Assembly (NCBI GenBank): GCA_933822405.4
Contig: CAKOGP040002058.1
Location: forward strand, 1-64,000
Direction: 5' to 3'
DNA length: 64,000 nucleotides
Source of the DNA: Cylindrotheca closterium
Lineage: Eukaryota > Bacillariophyta > Bacillariophyceae > Bacillariales > Bacillariaceae
In this document: one piece after another, positions 33,088 to 41,982 of the stretch
Layout of the letters: every line of letters begins with the position of its first letter
How positions within the stretch are numbered: position 1 is the first letter of the stretch
Translations under genes and position numbers: made by a program
The notes under the pieces: generated by a model
Told to the model about the DNA's origin: nothing
Databases searched by the model: none
Seen by the model: the letters and a program-made list of their open reading frames with translations, nothing else

Positions 33088-33637
33088 TTTCCAATCTACC
33101 CCCTTTTCTATTCATTGATTTCTTTTCCCTACCAGTACCGGTACTGTATGTGCAACCGAGACATATTATCAGAGACGTACTGTATCTACACGACATCTCT
33201 AAAGTACTGGTACTGCACCTGTAGTTATTGCGATGAGACAAATTGGGTCTGTTTCTGTTCTTTTCACCATTGACGTGTGAATGGCAAGACGATTGATTGA
33301 TTCATTCATTCATTCGCACGTGTCATGGAAGCTGCTGCTTTCCATATCCTAGAATCAGAAGATACAAACAGAGGGAGCACCGGTACCTGGAACCGTACTT
33401 TTGTTGCTTTCCGTAACATTCCACCTACAGTATTATTGTACCTGTAGTTTTGATAAGGCAAATTGGGTCTGTTTCTGTTCTTTTCACCGTTGACGCAAGA
33501 CGGTTGTTTCATTCGCACGTGTCATCAGAATGGAAGCTGCTGCTTTCCAAATCCTCAATTAATTAATATCAGAAGATACAAACAGAGTGACGACTGCACT
33601 CAACAACAGTCTGTTTGCAACGGCATCTACCTTTGCG
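33088..33637. other. Intergenic region with an internal tandem duplication
   Basis: DNA around 33230-33380 and 33450-33590 is partly duplicated: both carry 'AAATTGGGTCTGTTTCTGTT', then 'TTCACC(A/G)TTGACG', 'CGCACGTGTCAT' and 'GAAGCTGCTGCTTTCC'. The second copy sits just before the PHD/F-box gene and so may carry its promoter. Several GTACTGTA/TACCGGTA motifs are present. Confidence 0.65.
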
Positions 33638-34777
33638 ATGAACGGTTCTGATTCAAAGAGGGTTGGTGCCCAAATCTTACCTTACACCAAGAAACTTCGG
33701 CTGGAAAAAGCCCACTCTGGAAGCTGGGAAGGAGAGTTCACACGATGGCTTGGATGTGTTTGTGAGAAAATTCATCCCAAACCCATCGAAGTCTTTTGGC
33801 TGCAGTGCGATGGACCTTGCGGATCGTGGTACAACGTCAGTCCTTCTTGTATAGGAATGAGCGCGTTCGAAGCTGAAAGACTCTCATTTTGGAATTGCCC
33901 GCCCTGCCACCAAAAGTATAAACGATTTCCAACAACGGCTCAACGTTTTCTAGAATTGCCAGATCATCTTATCTACAATATTTTGCAATTTTCAGCATAT
34001 GGACCGGAAATGATGTATATTATACGTTCCCTCTCACTTGTCTGTTCGATGACAAACCATGCTATTCATGGCAAGCAATGGAACGGTGTGTGGGCAATCC
34101 TTGCATCTCAATACTGTGCCGACAAAAACGAGAGACCTCGAAAGCGCTCTCGACGAAGGATATTACATGAGCTGCAACCATTATCAACGGTGCCTCTGGA
34201 ACCAAAGATTCAAGTTCAAGACTATTTTATTTCGCTGTGTCAGCGAACCGAAGACGCTCACATGGCTCTCGAAGCATTATTGAACTCGGACCAAACCCCA
34301 TTATCAGTAGAGAAACTCCGTCGAATCCTTGACCAAGGTATTTTAATAAACCGACGATCGCAATCGGGAAGGACATTCTTACATGAGTGCTGTACCGCAG
34401 ATTACGTTGATGCTCGAGTAGTTCATCGATGCGTCCAAGAACTGTTGACAAGGTATCAAGCAGACCCGAACATTCTTACCACTGGGGAAACGGACGGAGA
34501 TAGGCCAGCAATATTCTTTTCCATTTCTCGTCTAATGCCCAGTGTGACGGCAGCCCTGATTCAGGCCGGTGCAAACAGTAAGGTACAAGTTACGGGAACT
34601 TTTCGTCTTGTTTCCAACCCAGCAGAGACATTCAGCGGGACTTTCACACCGGTGGAATTTGCCCGACGACTGAAGGAAGAAGAAGGAAGACTTGAAGCTG
34701 AAAAGATAGCAAAGCCGCTGTCGCAATATTGGCGTAACCGATTACGCAATCTCATTGCAACGCTTTCCGAAACATGA
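33638..34777 (+). CDS. PHD-finger-like and F-box-like protein with ankyrin-like region
   Basis: 379 residues from the ATG at 33638 ('MNGSDSKRVGAQIL'); the frame is open a little further upstream but without an ATG. Residues about 35-92 show a Cys-rich zinc-binding pattern of PHD type: 'CVCEKI', 'LQCDGPCGSWYNVSPSCIG' and 'FWNCPPCHQKY'. Next comes an F-box-like helix 'LELPDHLIYNILQF', then 'GRTFLHECCTADYVDARVVH' and 'PAIFFSISRLMPSVTAALIQ', which look like ankyrin-type repeats, and a final helical tail. PHD fingers read histone tails and F-boxes recruit SCF ubiquitin ligase, so a ubiquitin-linked chromatin or nuclear adaptor is possible. The combination is inference from motifs. Confidence 0.65.
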   Translation: MNGSDSKRVGAQILPYTKKLRLEKAHSGSWEGEFTRWLGCVCEKIHPKPIEVFWLQCDGPCGSWYNVSPSCIGMSAFEAERLSFWNCPPCHQKYKRFPTTAQRFLELPDHLIYNILQFSAYGPEMMYIIRSLSLVCSMTNHAIHGKQWNGVWAILASQYCADKNERPRKRSRRRILHELQPLSTVPLEPKIQVQDYFISLCQRTEDAHMALEALLNSDQTPLSVEKLRRILDQGILINRRSQSGRTFLHECCTADYVDARVVHRCVQELLTRYQADPNILTTGETDGDRPAIFFSISRLMPSVTAALIQAGANSKVQVTGTFRLVSNPAETFSGTFTPVEFARRLKEEEGRLEAEKIAKPLSQYWRNRLRNLIATLSET

Positions 34778-35249
34778 CCAGATTGGCATTTTTTCAGACG
34801 AGGTCTGCGTATGATTGGCCCTCCTATTCTTGCCAGATCCATTGTCAGAGGAATGAGGCTTCGTCAGATTTTTGCGGTCGTAAACGGGATTCGTTGTGTT
34901 CTAGAGTGCACACATCTATGAGCATTAGAAACAAGTTTTTGTGGTGTCGAAATTGCTGATTGGTACAGATAGTTTATTGCACGATGTTGCAATTGCTGGA
35001 TCTTCGAAATTGGTACACAAGCCATACACAAGTCAAACATGAGCCATTCCTTGATAGCTCCGACTTGTCGAGAAGGTACCCTTCGTGATTGTATCATTTC
35101 AGTGGTAGAGCCCTCTGCGAATGGGACGTAGACGTTCTATCATTATGTATAGAATAAAAGTGGGTTTGAATATTATACATGTTTAGTCCTAGGACTAGTT
35201 TATTATGATCACCATCTAAATGAAAGCTGCCTTGTTGTAAAGCAAACCT
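34778..35249. other. Convergent intergenic region, no gene seen
   Basis: It separates the PHD/F-box gene from the broken family member C. No supported feature. Confidence 0.45.
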
Positions 35250-35755
35250 TCATGCTGCAGCTGCGGTTGTGGGATCGTCCAAGCTCAAATTAGTAAGTTG
35301 CTCCAAAATATCCTCCAGTGACATTAGCTCAGCTTCAAACCAATGCTGACCGAATGTTCCATGGCAGCCAGTAGCCTCTTCAATACCACACTCGACCTCT
35401 TGACGTCCCCCAATAGAAGAGATAGCGTGGCCAAGTTATTCAAAACACACATGCATGGAAGGGTTTCTGTTTCAAATGATCGTTGATCTTGCAGCTGGTG
35501 CGCGATCTCATAAAAGTGCTTCGCTGCGTGGAGGTTCTTCATCGATCGTTGTCGAAGACCAAATAGATGGTGGGCAATGGCAAGGTTGTAAATTGCACTC
35601 ATTGATAGGATGGGAACGAATGATGGGGCAGGTAGAATCGATGACTCGTTGTTTCCGTGAATGACAAACGCACTCCTGCAGAGCAAGGACTCATCAGTTT
35701 CGAAAGAGAATTGCGACAAGAAAGAGGCATCTGCATCATTGGCTGTCAATGATAT
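35250..35755 (-). pseudogene. TPR-like family, member C: 5' truncated and frameshifted
   Basis: The open piece 35749-35324 carries the second half of the family pattern: 'MSAIYNLAIAHHLFGLRQRS', 'FYEIAHQLQ', 'VLNNLATLSLLLGD' and 'VLKRLLAAMEHS'. It then ends at an early stop. Moving one frame near 35335 restores the usual tail 'LEDILEQLTNLSLDDP' and the alanine end before a stop at 35250-35252. The first hairpin ('NxxGLxxL') is missing upstream. The copy is therefore broken at both ends, most probably a pseudogene. Confidence 0.65.
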
Positions 35756-35880
35756 CGTCTCAAGAGTCCACGCGAAGGTATGTTGCTGAGATGATGCTGT
35801 TGATCAATACTGTGTGCGAACTCTATTCGATTTGCTAAACGACCTTCCCAAATTTTAAATATTTTTCGTTTATTGGCTTC

Positions 35881-35930
35881 CATGCTGCGTTGCGTTGTTG
35901 GCGGCAGTCAAAGGCCGCATCGTCAAATTA
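35881..35930 (-). pseudogene. Short remnant of a TPR-like family 3' end
   Basis: These 50 bp resemble the 3' end of member D at 35997-36045: both read 'CATGCTGCGTTG', then a 'GGCGGCA' and 'GGCC(G/C)CATC(G/A)TCAA' pattern. It is a leftover of another family copy between C and D. Confidence 0.5.
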
Positions 35931-35994
35931 CTTTAACTGTATTTCAGTTGCCCCCTCGCTTTCCAAATTCAAGGATAGTGGTATTTTGAATTTT

Positions 35995-36705
35995 TCATGC
36001 TGCGTTGGCGGCACTCGGAGGCCCCATCATCAAGCGCAAAATGTTTTCCCAGCAAATACCCTGATTCTTGACACCACTCATCGAGTGATACGAGTGTCGA
36101 ACATGCGGCAAAATTGCCATGAGCTCCTCTAGAAATAGCTTGGATATCCCATGATCTCCTAGAACGAGGTAGATGTTTGCCACGTTGTTCAATATAGACA
36201 AAACCGAGTGTATACTCGACTCCGTAGTTTCTTCTTGGATTTGCAGTCCGTACGCGATTTCATAGTAGTACAATGCCAGTCGTAGTTTTTCGATGGACCC
36301 TTCGTGAAGCGCCCACAGATGAGTTGCTATGGCAAGATTGTAAGTAACGGAGGCGGCAATAGTGGCATCATGAAATGATCTGGTCCAAAGCCCTTCAGCC
36401 GCAGAGTTAGCATCTTTTCTGCATATGCTGAGGGCGGTCTTGCATAGCATGTTGTCATCGGTTCCGTTTATATTGCGAAACTTCTCGTGTGTCGAAGTTT
36501 TCTGGTAGCACTCCAGACCGAGAAAGTCCAGTTGCAGATCAAGCCTTGTCCGAAGACATGATGAACCATCTTGTTGGTGAATCAAGATTGCCTTTGTGAC
36601 ACAAACAGCGTCTCGAAAGAAGCCTGCTGCTTCTGCGAACTTGTGGTCCAGCAGGCGATGGAGTCCGGAGTCATTCAATTGTATCGCAGATTGTTCGTTG
36701 TCCAT
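35995..36705 (-). CDS. TPR-like helical family protein, member D
   Basis: 236 residues from the ATG at 36705 ('MDNEQSAIQLNDSG'). Layout as in A and B: 'LNDSGLHRLLDHKFAEAAGF', then 'CVTKAILIHQQDG', the linker 'DNMLCKTALSICRKD', 'ASVTYNLAIATHLWALHEGS', 'YYEIAYGLQIQ', 'LNNVANIYLVLGDHGIS', 'LFLEELMAILPHVRHSY' and the tail 'MMGPPSAANAA'. It is most similar to member E. The linker motif 'MLCKTAxxI' is shared with C, D and E, marking them as one subgroup. No known family recognised. Confidence 0.7.
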   Translation of the reverse strand: MDNEQSAIQLNDSGLHRLLDHKFAEAAGFFRDAVCVTKAILIHQQDGSSCLRTRLDLQLDFLGLECYQKTSTHEKFRNINGTDDNMLCKTALSICRKDANSAAEGLWTRSFHDATIAASVTYNLAIATHLWALHEGSIEKLRLALYYYEIAYGLQIQEETTESSIHSVLSILNNVANIYLVLGDHGISKLFLEELMAILPHVRHSYHSMSGVKNQGICWENILRLMMGPPSAANAA

Positions 36706-37288
36706 TGTTATTGTCGAAGTGTTTTGAAAAGTGAGCAAAAGATATGAAAAGTAAAATTCAGGTTTTTGAGAATTTGAACGACGAAAAGTTCGCGTTTTGG
36801 TCGTAATTTGTCTTAGTTTCTGTTTGATGATTTAGCTCCTAAGTAACCACAGTGTGGACTCTATGTAACCGCAGTTCCACCATTGATAGAAGGCTCAACC
36901 GAACGGATGGAATAAATGTTCCTTCCTAGAGGCATGTCCGACGACTTATTAACAGAAGCCGCGCTATAATAATTCAACGAATAGACGACATTTTCTGCAA
37001 GGCTTTCTGCTTATTTTCACGATAAGCTGGAATGCGTTTACTTTTCTTCGAGAAAGTTTGACGGGAAATTGATCATGTTCTTCGATATGGCATCATCCAT
37101 TGTTTTCGTTTGACGGTCCACATGATCTGGTTGTTCTCATGTGACGTAGCTGGCAATAGGAAAGCTGCAAAGCTACAAACTGGGACAGTATCAGCAGTCT
37201 TTGCTGCTGTTCAACATGCGTCAGAATTGAATCCTTTGGGACTCTCCAAATGCCACAACTTTTTCTCTAGAAGTACCAGCCTCTCGTT
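36706..37288. other. Intergenic region, no gene seen
   Basis: It holds the promoter of member D and the 3' flank of the APMAP-like gene. Two TTTGACGG motifs lie near 37055-37115. Confidence 0.45.
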
Positions 37289-38590
37289 TCAAGATAGACT
37301 ACTCGAATTATACTTCAAATCTTCCACTTTGACACGAGCAAGGTAGTTGTTGAACCAAGATCCCAAATAGAGATACTCACCAAATATCGTTGCTTCTGAT
37401 AGCCAAGGTGCCACATTGGTTACGTCCCTATATATTTCAATTAGGTCCCCTGTAGCAGCATCAAAGACTGCTAGGGCCGAGAACTTGGGAATGGCCGCGA
37501 CGAAGTTTTTGTATGGGACCAAAGCTCCAATGATGGACTTTATAAATGGTTGCCCAGACACTGCGTTAAGCAGGCTAAAGGGTCTCGAATACTTCGAACC
37601 AAGGCCAAACCAGTAGCAGTCTCGTACTTCTCCTGTTGGTAGCCGACCTGCAGTGTGAAGATTGTCACCAGTGCCTGGCATGGCGTAGATGAACGGTTCT
37701 GGCTCCATCGCCCGTGCCTGTAGCGAATACTTCAGCACCTGCACTCCGGCTACTACGATCAAATATTTCTGGTCATAGGAAAGTGCGATACCATTCGCCA
37801 TGAAAATGCCTGTCGACACCACCTCGACCTGTCCAGTTTCCTTTGTGTACCGCATCAGTCGACCTGCTGGCTTTCCATCCAATGCTGCGTAAAAAATGCG
37901 CCGTCGTTGAAAGGTTTGACTAGTTTCCGTAATGTACAAGGAACCATCAGGTGCTTGTACAATACCATTTAAAAGGTGAAAATGAGTATCTTCGGGATCG
38001 GTCTTGGCTCGAGTCGCTAGGATGTGGCGCATTGCAGTGTCTTCGTAGATTCCAGTAATCATTAAAAGTCCAATGTACGGATCGGCAATGACCAAGACAT
38101 CTTCATCTTCCTGCGTAGTCGAGGAATCGTCACTGTGGCTAGGATCAACAGTTGAACGTTTGACCAGCTGCATCCCCAGAGGTCGACCGCAAATTGCTTC
38201 GGTGTTGGATGTGTCGGCAAACCAACCTTTTCCACAGGAAGTCGAATCGGAGAGAGGAATCGACCCAGTGCGAACCAAACTGACCCAAGATAGGTCACTG
38301 CGATTGTTGTTCTCGGTTGTCTCCTCAATTCGAACTATCCGACCATCCGTCAATCCTGCAAATAGCACCTCTTTGCCCGCATAGTTGCCAAGTACCAGGC
38401 TTTCGGGTCCCAACAAATCGCCTTTGCCAATAATTTCAACCTTTCCGGTCAGACGAGAATCATTGGAGGGAAATGGTTGCAATGGGGGTAGAATGTTTGC
38501 CACTGGCCACAGATTGAGGGAATACAGTCGCCACTGAATGGTCACTGCCAAAATGACGACGCCAAGAATGAGCTTGGAACTCGAATTCAT
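37289..38590 (-). CDS. APMAP / strictosidine-synthase-like membrane protein
   Basis: 433 residues from an ATG at 38590. One amino-terminal signal-anchor helix ('LILGVVILAVTIQW') is followed by a six-bladed-propeller protein of the SMP-30/strictosidine-synthase-like group: 'GPESLVLGNYAGKEVLFAGL', 'DGRIVRIEE', 'CGRPLGMQLV', 'VIADPYIGLLMI', 'HLLNGIVQAPDGSLYITETS', 'GRLMRYTKETGQVEVVSTG' and 'MANGIALSYDQKYLIVVAG'. The end 'LYLGSWFNNYLARVKV' is typical of plant and animal homologues. Animal APMAP shows arylesterase activity; plant relatives mostly lack alkaloid synthesis. A lumenal ER or secretory-pathway hydrolase or binding protein is inferred. No intron. Confidence 0.85.
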   Translation of the reverse strand: MNSSSKLILGVVILAVTIQWRLYSLNLWPVANILPPLQPFPSNDSRLTGKVEIIGKGDLLGPESLVLGNYAGKEVLFAGLTDGRIVRIEETTENNNRSDLSWVSLVRTGSIPLSDSTSCGKGWFADTSNTEAICGRPLGMQLVKRSTVDPSHSDDSSTTQEDEDVLVIADPYIGLLMITGIYEDTAMRHILATRAKTDPEDTHFHLLNGIVQAPDGSLYITETSQTFQRRRIFYAALDGKPAGRLMRYTKETGQVEVVSTGIFMANGIALSYDQKYLIVVAGVQVLKYSLQARAMEPEPFIYAMPGTGDNLHTAGRLPTGEVRDCYWFGLGSKYSRPFSLLNAVSGQPFIKSIIGALVPYKNFVAAIPKFSALAVFDAATGDLIEIYRDVTNVAPWLSEATIFGEYLYLGSWFNNYLARVKVEDLKYNSSSLS

Positions 38591-38660
38591 GCTATTATTT
38601 TCAATTTGCTGGTGATAGTTGTTGCATTCATACCGATGTATATAATATTCGGTTATTTGC

Positions 38661-38777
38661 GCGATTGCTCATCCTTCTCAATCGCTTTGGATTTCGCAGA
38701 CTCCAATGGGGCCTAAAAGAGTTTCAATGATGTTTTTGGGCTGACAGTTGTTACTAGCTGTTGGCCCCCAATCCCCC
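38661..38777. repeat. 117-bp perfect direct repeat, copy 1
   Basis: It is identical to 39008-39124 (117 of 117 by eye). The copies are 230 bp apart. They lie just beyond the 3' end of the tyrosine-recombinase remnant, as expected for terminal or split repeats of a mobile element. Confidence 0.9.
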
Positions 38778-39007
38778 GGGACTAGGGTAATCTTAATAAC
38801 TATCTATTCCTAGACTTCAAATTCACTCTGTCAATTACAGAGCAGTCTTTTCAAAAGGAATGAGCTGCAACTGAGCTGCAGCTCCTTTACCAACTTCTTT
38901 CACAACCTCTTTTGGTACGTAGCTTTCCACTGTCCTGCTACTGTACCTTCTTTGCATACGTACTTGGGCGTTCCGATCAGTCCGTCCTTCGCTAGCCAAC
39001 ACCTGCA

Positions 39008-39124
39008 GCGATTGCTCATCCTTCTCAATCGCTTTGGATTTCGCAGACTCCAATGGGGCCTAAAAGAGTTTCAATGATGTTTTTGGGCTGACAGTTGTTA
39101 CTAGCTGTTGGCCCCCAATCCCCC
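39008..39124. repeat. 117-bp perfect direct repeat, copy 2, with adjoining hairpin
   Basis: Same orientation as copy 1. Its right end abuts a 7-bp inverted repeat (CCAGCGC, AA, GCGCTGG; 39123-39138). A minus-strand open frame (39053-38835, 72 residues) starts in this copy; I cannot tell whether it is coding. Confidence 0.85.
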
Positions 39125-39194
39125 AGCGCAAGCGCTGGTTTCCTCCATTCGGCCATCTTGTTGCCGCCCAGGGTGTGGTGGGTGGGAAAAAACG

Positions 39195-39825
39195 CTAGTG
39201 CCCGACGTGATCAACAAGAACATCGGTCAAGCGTTGCATCAAAGGCTCGGACTGTGTGTGGAGATACCGAAAAACTTCATCGGAGCGCCACCGACCGAGT
39301 AGTTTGATGAGACTAGTCGGGATATTGCCTTCCAGAAGCGCGGTAGCCCCGGTGCATCGCAGAGCACCGATTGTGGGAGGTCGATCGACCTCCACGGAGA
39401 GAGCAACTGCTCTCAAATATTTTGTCATCATTCGATCTGTGACATTGCAAGGGACTCCAAACTCGGAGTAGTAGGTGAACAGGGGGGTGTCGCCAGTTGT
39501 GTGTTGACTCTGTCGAAGGTGTCGGACAATGGCAATCAGCGTAGCTGTTGGGTTGTCACCATTTAATGATGTGCCCAAACCGATCTTTTCGTCTGGCACC
39601 GCATTTTTTTGTTTGTCGAATATCAGACCGGCGAATGTCACAAGTGACGTGTCCAGGAGGCGAAGGGGAATGACGTCGCCACGAAATTCTGCGTCGTTGA
39701 TACGAAAAAACACTTGCTTCAACTTGAAAGGAAATTGCGTTCCCGCTTTTGACAGAAATTCGCCAGGANNNNNNNNNNCAACACTGCTCTTCAATTCTCC
39801 GAAAAATGGTTCTCTTGCGGTGAGT
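39195..39825 (-). mobile_element. Tyrosine-recombinase catalytic domain (partial, crosses assembly gap)
   Basis: The minus-strand frame ends at 39195. It reads 'FKLKQVFFRINDAEFRGDVI', 'DRMMTKYLRAVALS', 'PTIGALRCTGATALLEGNIP', 'LIKLLGRWRSDEVFRYLH'. The last block matches the carboxy end of tyrosine recombinases from YR retroelements and Cryptons: the Arg in 'ALRCTG', 'GRWRS' in place of the usual GH-type box, and the catalytic Tyr in 'FRYLH'. The usual His of box II is Gly here. The frame passes a 10-N gap and continues into psbU out of frame, so the real start is unknown and the element is probably incomplete. Confidence 0.7.
39769..39778. other. Assembly gap (10 N)
   Basis: Ten undetermined bases within the recombinase frame. 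Gap size is probably nominal, so the distance between psbU and the recombinase is uncertain. Confidence 1.
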
Positions 39826-40329
39826 TCACCTTCGTTCACTTTGAATTCCTTTGATCTGCTCATCTCGATAAGCACTAGACGCCCTATTTCCGCATTCGTA
39901 CTTGCATATTTGACTGGTTTTAAACTGTTGCAGGGATTTGTTGACGGGTGCAATGAGAATGTCTTTGTCATATTGCTTTAAGCGTTCTTGCTCTACTTCA
40001 TTGAGAACAGCGTACATCTGCTTTTTTGAGGTGAAGGGTTCCTCCTTGGCAGCATTTACCAGTTTAGTGGCAATGGTCGGATATAGCCCGGGAAAAGCCG
40101 TGAACTCTCGTGCTAAGGCATTGTTGACATCCAGACGAGCAGAAGCGGCTGATGCAGATTGACTTGTAACCAACGCCAGTGTTGCAGATGCCACAGTGAC
40201 ATCTGTCAAAAGGTTTCGACGGGAGATACGACCATTATCAGGAGAAGCCTTCAACGGTAGCGAAGGAAACAGCCATGAGAGAGCTGAGGGAAGGAATACA
40301 CAGAGCAAGACGAACAGGGTTTGTTTCAT
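39826..40329 (-). CDS. psbU: Photosystem II 12-kDa extrinsic protein PsbU precursor
   Basis: 167 residues from an ATG at 40329. A signal peptide ('MKQTLFVLLCVFLPSALS') leads to 'ALSWLFPS', an acceptable variant of the diatom plastid cleavage motif with an aromatic residue at +1. A second, twin-arginine type thylakoid signal follows ('ISRRNLLTDVTVASATLAL', ending 'SASAAS'). The mature part shows the PsbU helix-hairpin-helix fold: 'DVNNALAREFTAFPGLYPTI', 'EVEQERLKQYDKDI' and 'LQQFKTSQICKYE'. PsbU sits on the lumenal side of photosystem II and stabilises the oxygen-evolving Mn cluster with PsbO, PsbV and the Psb31/PsbQ' proteins. The stop is at 39826; a recombinase remnant lies immediately downstream. 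Confidence 0.93.
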   Translation of the reverse strand: MKQTLFVLLCVFLPSALSWLFPSLPLKASPDNGRISRRNLLTDVTVASATLALVTSQSASAASARLDVNNALAREFTAFPGLYPTIATKLVNAAKEEPFTSKKQMYAVLNEVEQERLKQYDKDILIAPVNKSLQQFKTSQICKYECGNRASSAYRDEQIKGIQSERR

Positions 40330-40609
40330 TCTGTCATGCAGATGGTTTGTAGATTATTTTTTATGACTACCGCGCAGTGGATGTTGAAGTGTCTCGTCAA
40401 CTGAAAGATTTTCCGAACAACGATTATTAATTATACGAAAAAGGGTGTAATTTTGTTTTTAAAAAATAAAAAAGGATAAATATGTTTGAGGTCTCAGTAG
40501 GATTGAATAAATGGAGTGTACTTGCATGGTATTATCAAAATCTACTGTACACTATTTTTGTGTTATATTGTAATCTATAAAGTGGTCATCAAAATCAGCC
40601 CTGAGAATG

Positions 40610-41260
40610 CTAAGCAGCACAGGCAGTGCTTGGAGGAGCCATCAACAAAGTCACAACATTCCTCTGGCAAACCTGCCAGCTTTTCTCATAGTGGTTCTTG
40701 CTTGTTGATTCTGGTTTGCCACAATATGTCATGACTGCCCAGAGTTGGCGAAGAATCTCGATAGCCTCCTTGCGGTTTCCAAGAATGAAATGAATGCTTG
40801 CCGTATTGTTCAATATTGACATGGCAACGCTTGATTCGTGGACACCCTGTGTTTGAGAGGATATCTTGTATAGGTGCAATGCCTTTTTTAGCTTTTCTAT
40901 TGATCCGTTTTGTAGCGCCCAAAGATGAGTTGTAATCGCAAGGTTGTAAATCACTACCGAAGTAATTTTGTGGCTTCCCATCATGGCTGCTCTCTTGATA
41001 CTGATAGCCGTCTTGCAGATCATGTGATCCTTGAAATCACATGGCTCATAGAACTCGAGATCAACAATGGACTCGTCTTGTAGGTTTCCTGCTTGTTCTT
41101 CCATGTGTGGTAGTTGTTGGTGTTGGTGCGCAATGTCCTGCTTGATCATATAAAGGGCATCGCGGAAGAGACATGTTGCTTCTTCGTAATTGTGGTGCAG
41201 CAGACTGGAAAGGCCACAATCATTCAATTCAATGGCGGAGGAGTCGTCGTGGTGGTTCAT
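40610..41260 (-). CDS. TPR-like helical family protein, member E
   Basis: 216 residues from an ATG at 41260 ('MNHHDDSSAIELNDCG'). Family blocks: 'LNDCGLSSLLHHNYEEATCL', 'DHMICKTAISIKRAA', 'SVVIYNLAITTHLWALQNGS', 'LHLYKISSQTQG', 'ILNNTASIHFILGNRKEA', 'LRQLWAVMTYCG' and the tail 'LLMAPPSTACAA'. It is closest to member D (shared 'THLWAL' and 'GSIEKL'). Intact; same strand as C and D. Confidence 0.7.
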   Translation of the reverse strand: MNHHDDSSAIELNDCGLSSLLHHNYEEATCLFRDALYMIKQDIAHQHQQLPHMEEQAGNLQDESIVDLEFYEPCDFKDHMICKTAISIKRAAMMGSHKITSVVIYNLAITTHLWALQNGSIEKLKKALHLYKISSQTQGVHESSVAMSILNNTASIHFILGNRKEAIEILRQLWAVMTYCGKPESTSKNHYEKSWQVCQRNVVTLLMAPPSTACAA

Positions 41261-41982
41261 ATTTTGTTTGTGTTTCTGAAAAGTGAGCAGAGGTTACTGT
41301 GCCGATTGAAATTGTGGGAACAGGTGAGGAGAATTGTGGGCTTCGTATTGGGATTGTCGCTTCTCAAAATACTGTAAGGTAATGGTACCGTATGATTATC
41401 GATATTATGTGCGTCAATAATACATTACTATTACCTTCGCCGGCTATTATATCAGAAGAAGCTTCTTTCTTCAGATATATCAAGCTGGCTATCAAGTTTA
41501 CATCTGTTCTCTTTCTACTTACCCCGCTTTTTACCTTCCACGCAACTTTGTATTCTTCCGGTGAAGATTCGATTCTCAGAATTCTTCTTTGCGAAAAATC
41601 TTTTTGATAGCGCGCGATGGTAGTATAATTGTTCGATTTTCAGCGGGAGGCTACAGTATCTCGTCATGGAGAAGCTGAGATTGGAATACCGGCACAAAGT
41701 TTTGAAATGAACATTCGTTCGCGCGGAAACAGAAATGATTGAATCAATCATCGTCGGAACAGAAATGAAGACACGGGTTTCTATGTTCTTCCGAGGAATG
41801 AATAGAGAAGAATGAACTCTCCATTTCTCCGAATATCTATTTGACCAACAGGATCCGAATTGATTGATTCAAATATTCAAATCACATTCCCCCGCAATAA
41901 TGCGCTCTTTTAAAAAAATAATAACTGCCTACAGCACACGAATCATCATCATCACTGTCAATCCTCAAATCAGCGCAACATC
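41261..41982. other. Divergent promoter region
   Basis: It lies between member E (minus) and the SGNH-like gene (plus). No gene seen; AT-rich, with TACAG-type motifs near 41930. Confidence 0.5.

Noticed and set aside
39826..39971. Upstream extension of the recombinase frame into psbU
   Set aside because: It is an out-of-frame reading of the psbU carboxy end; psbU in its own frame is clearly genuine.
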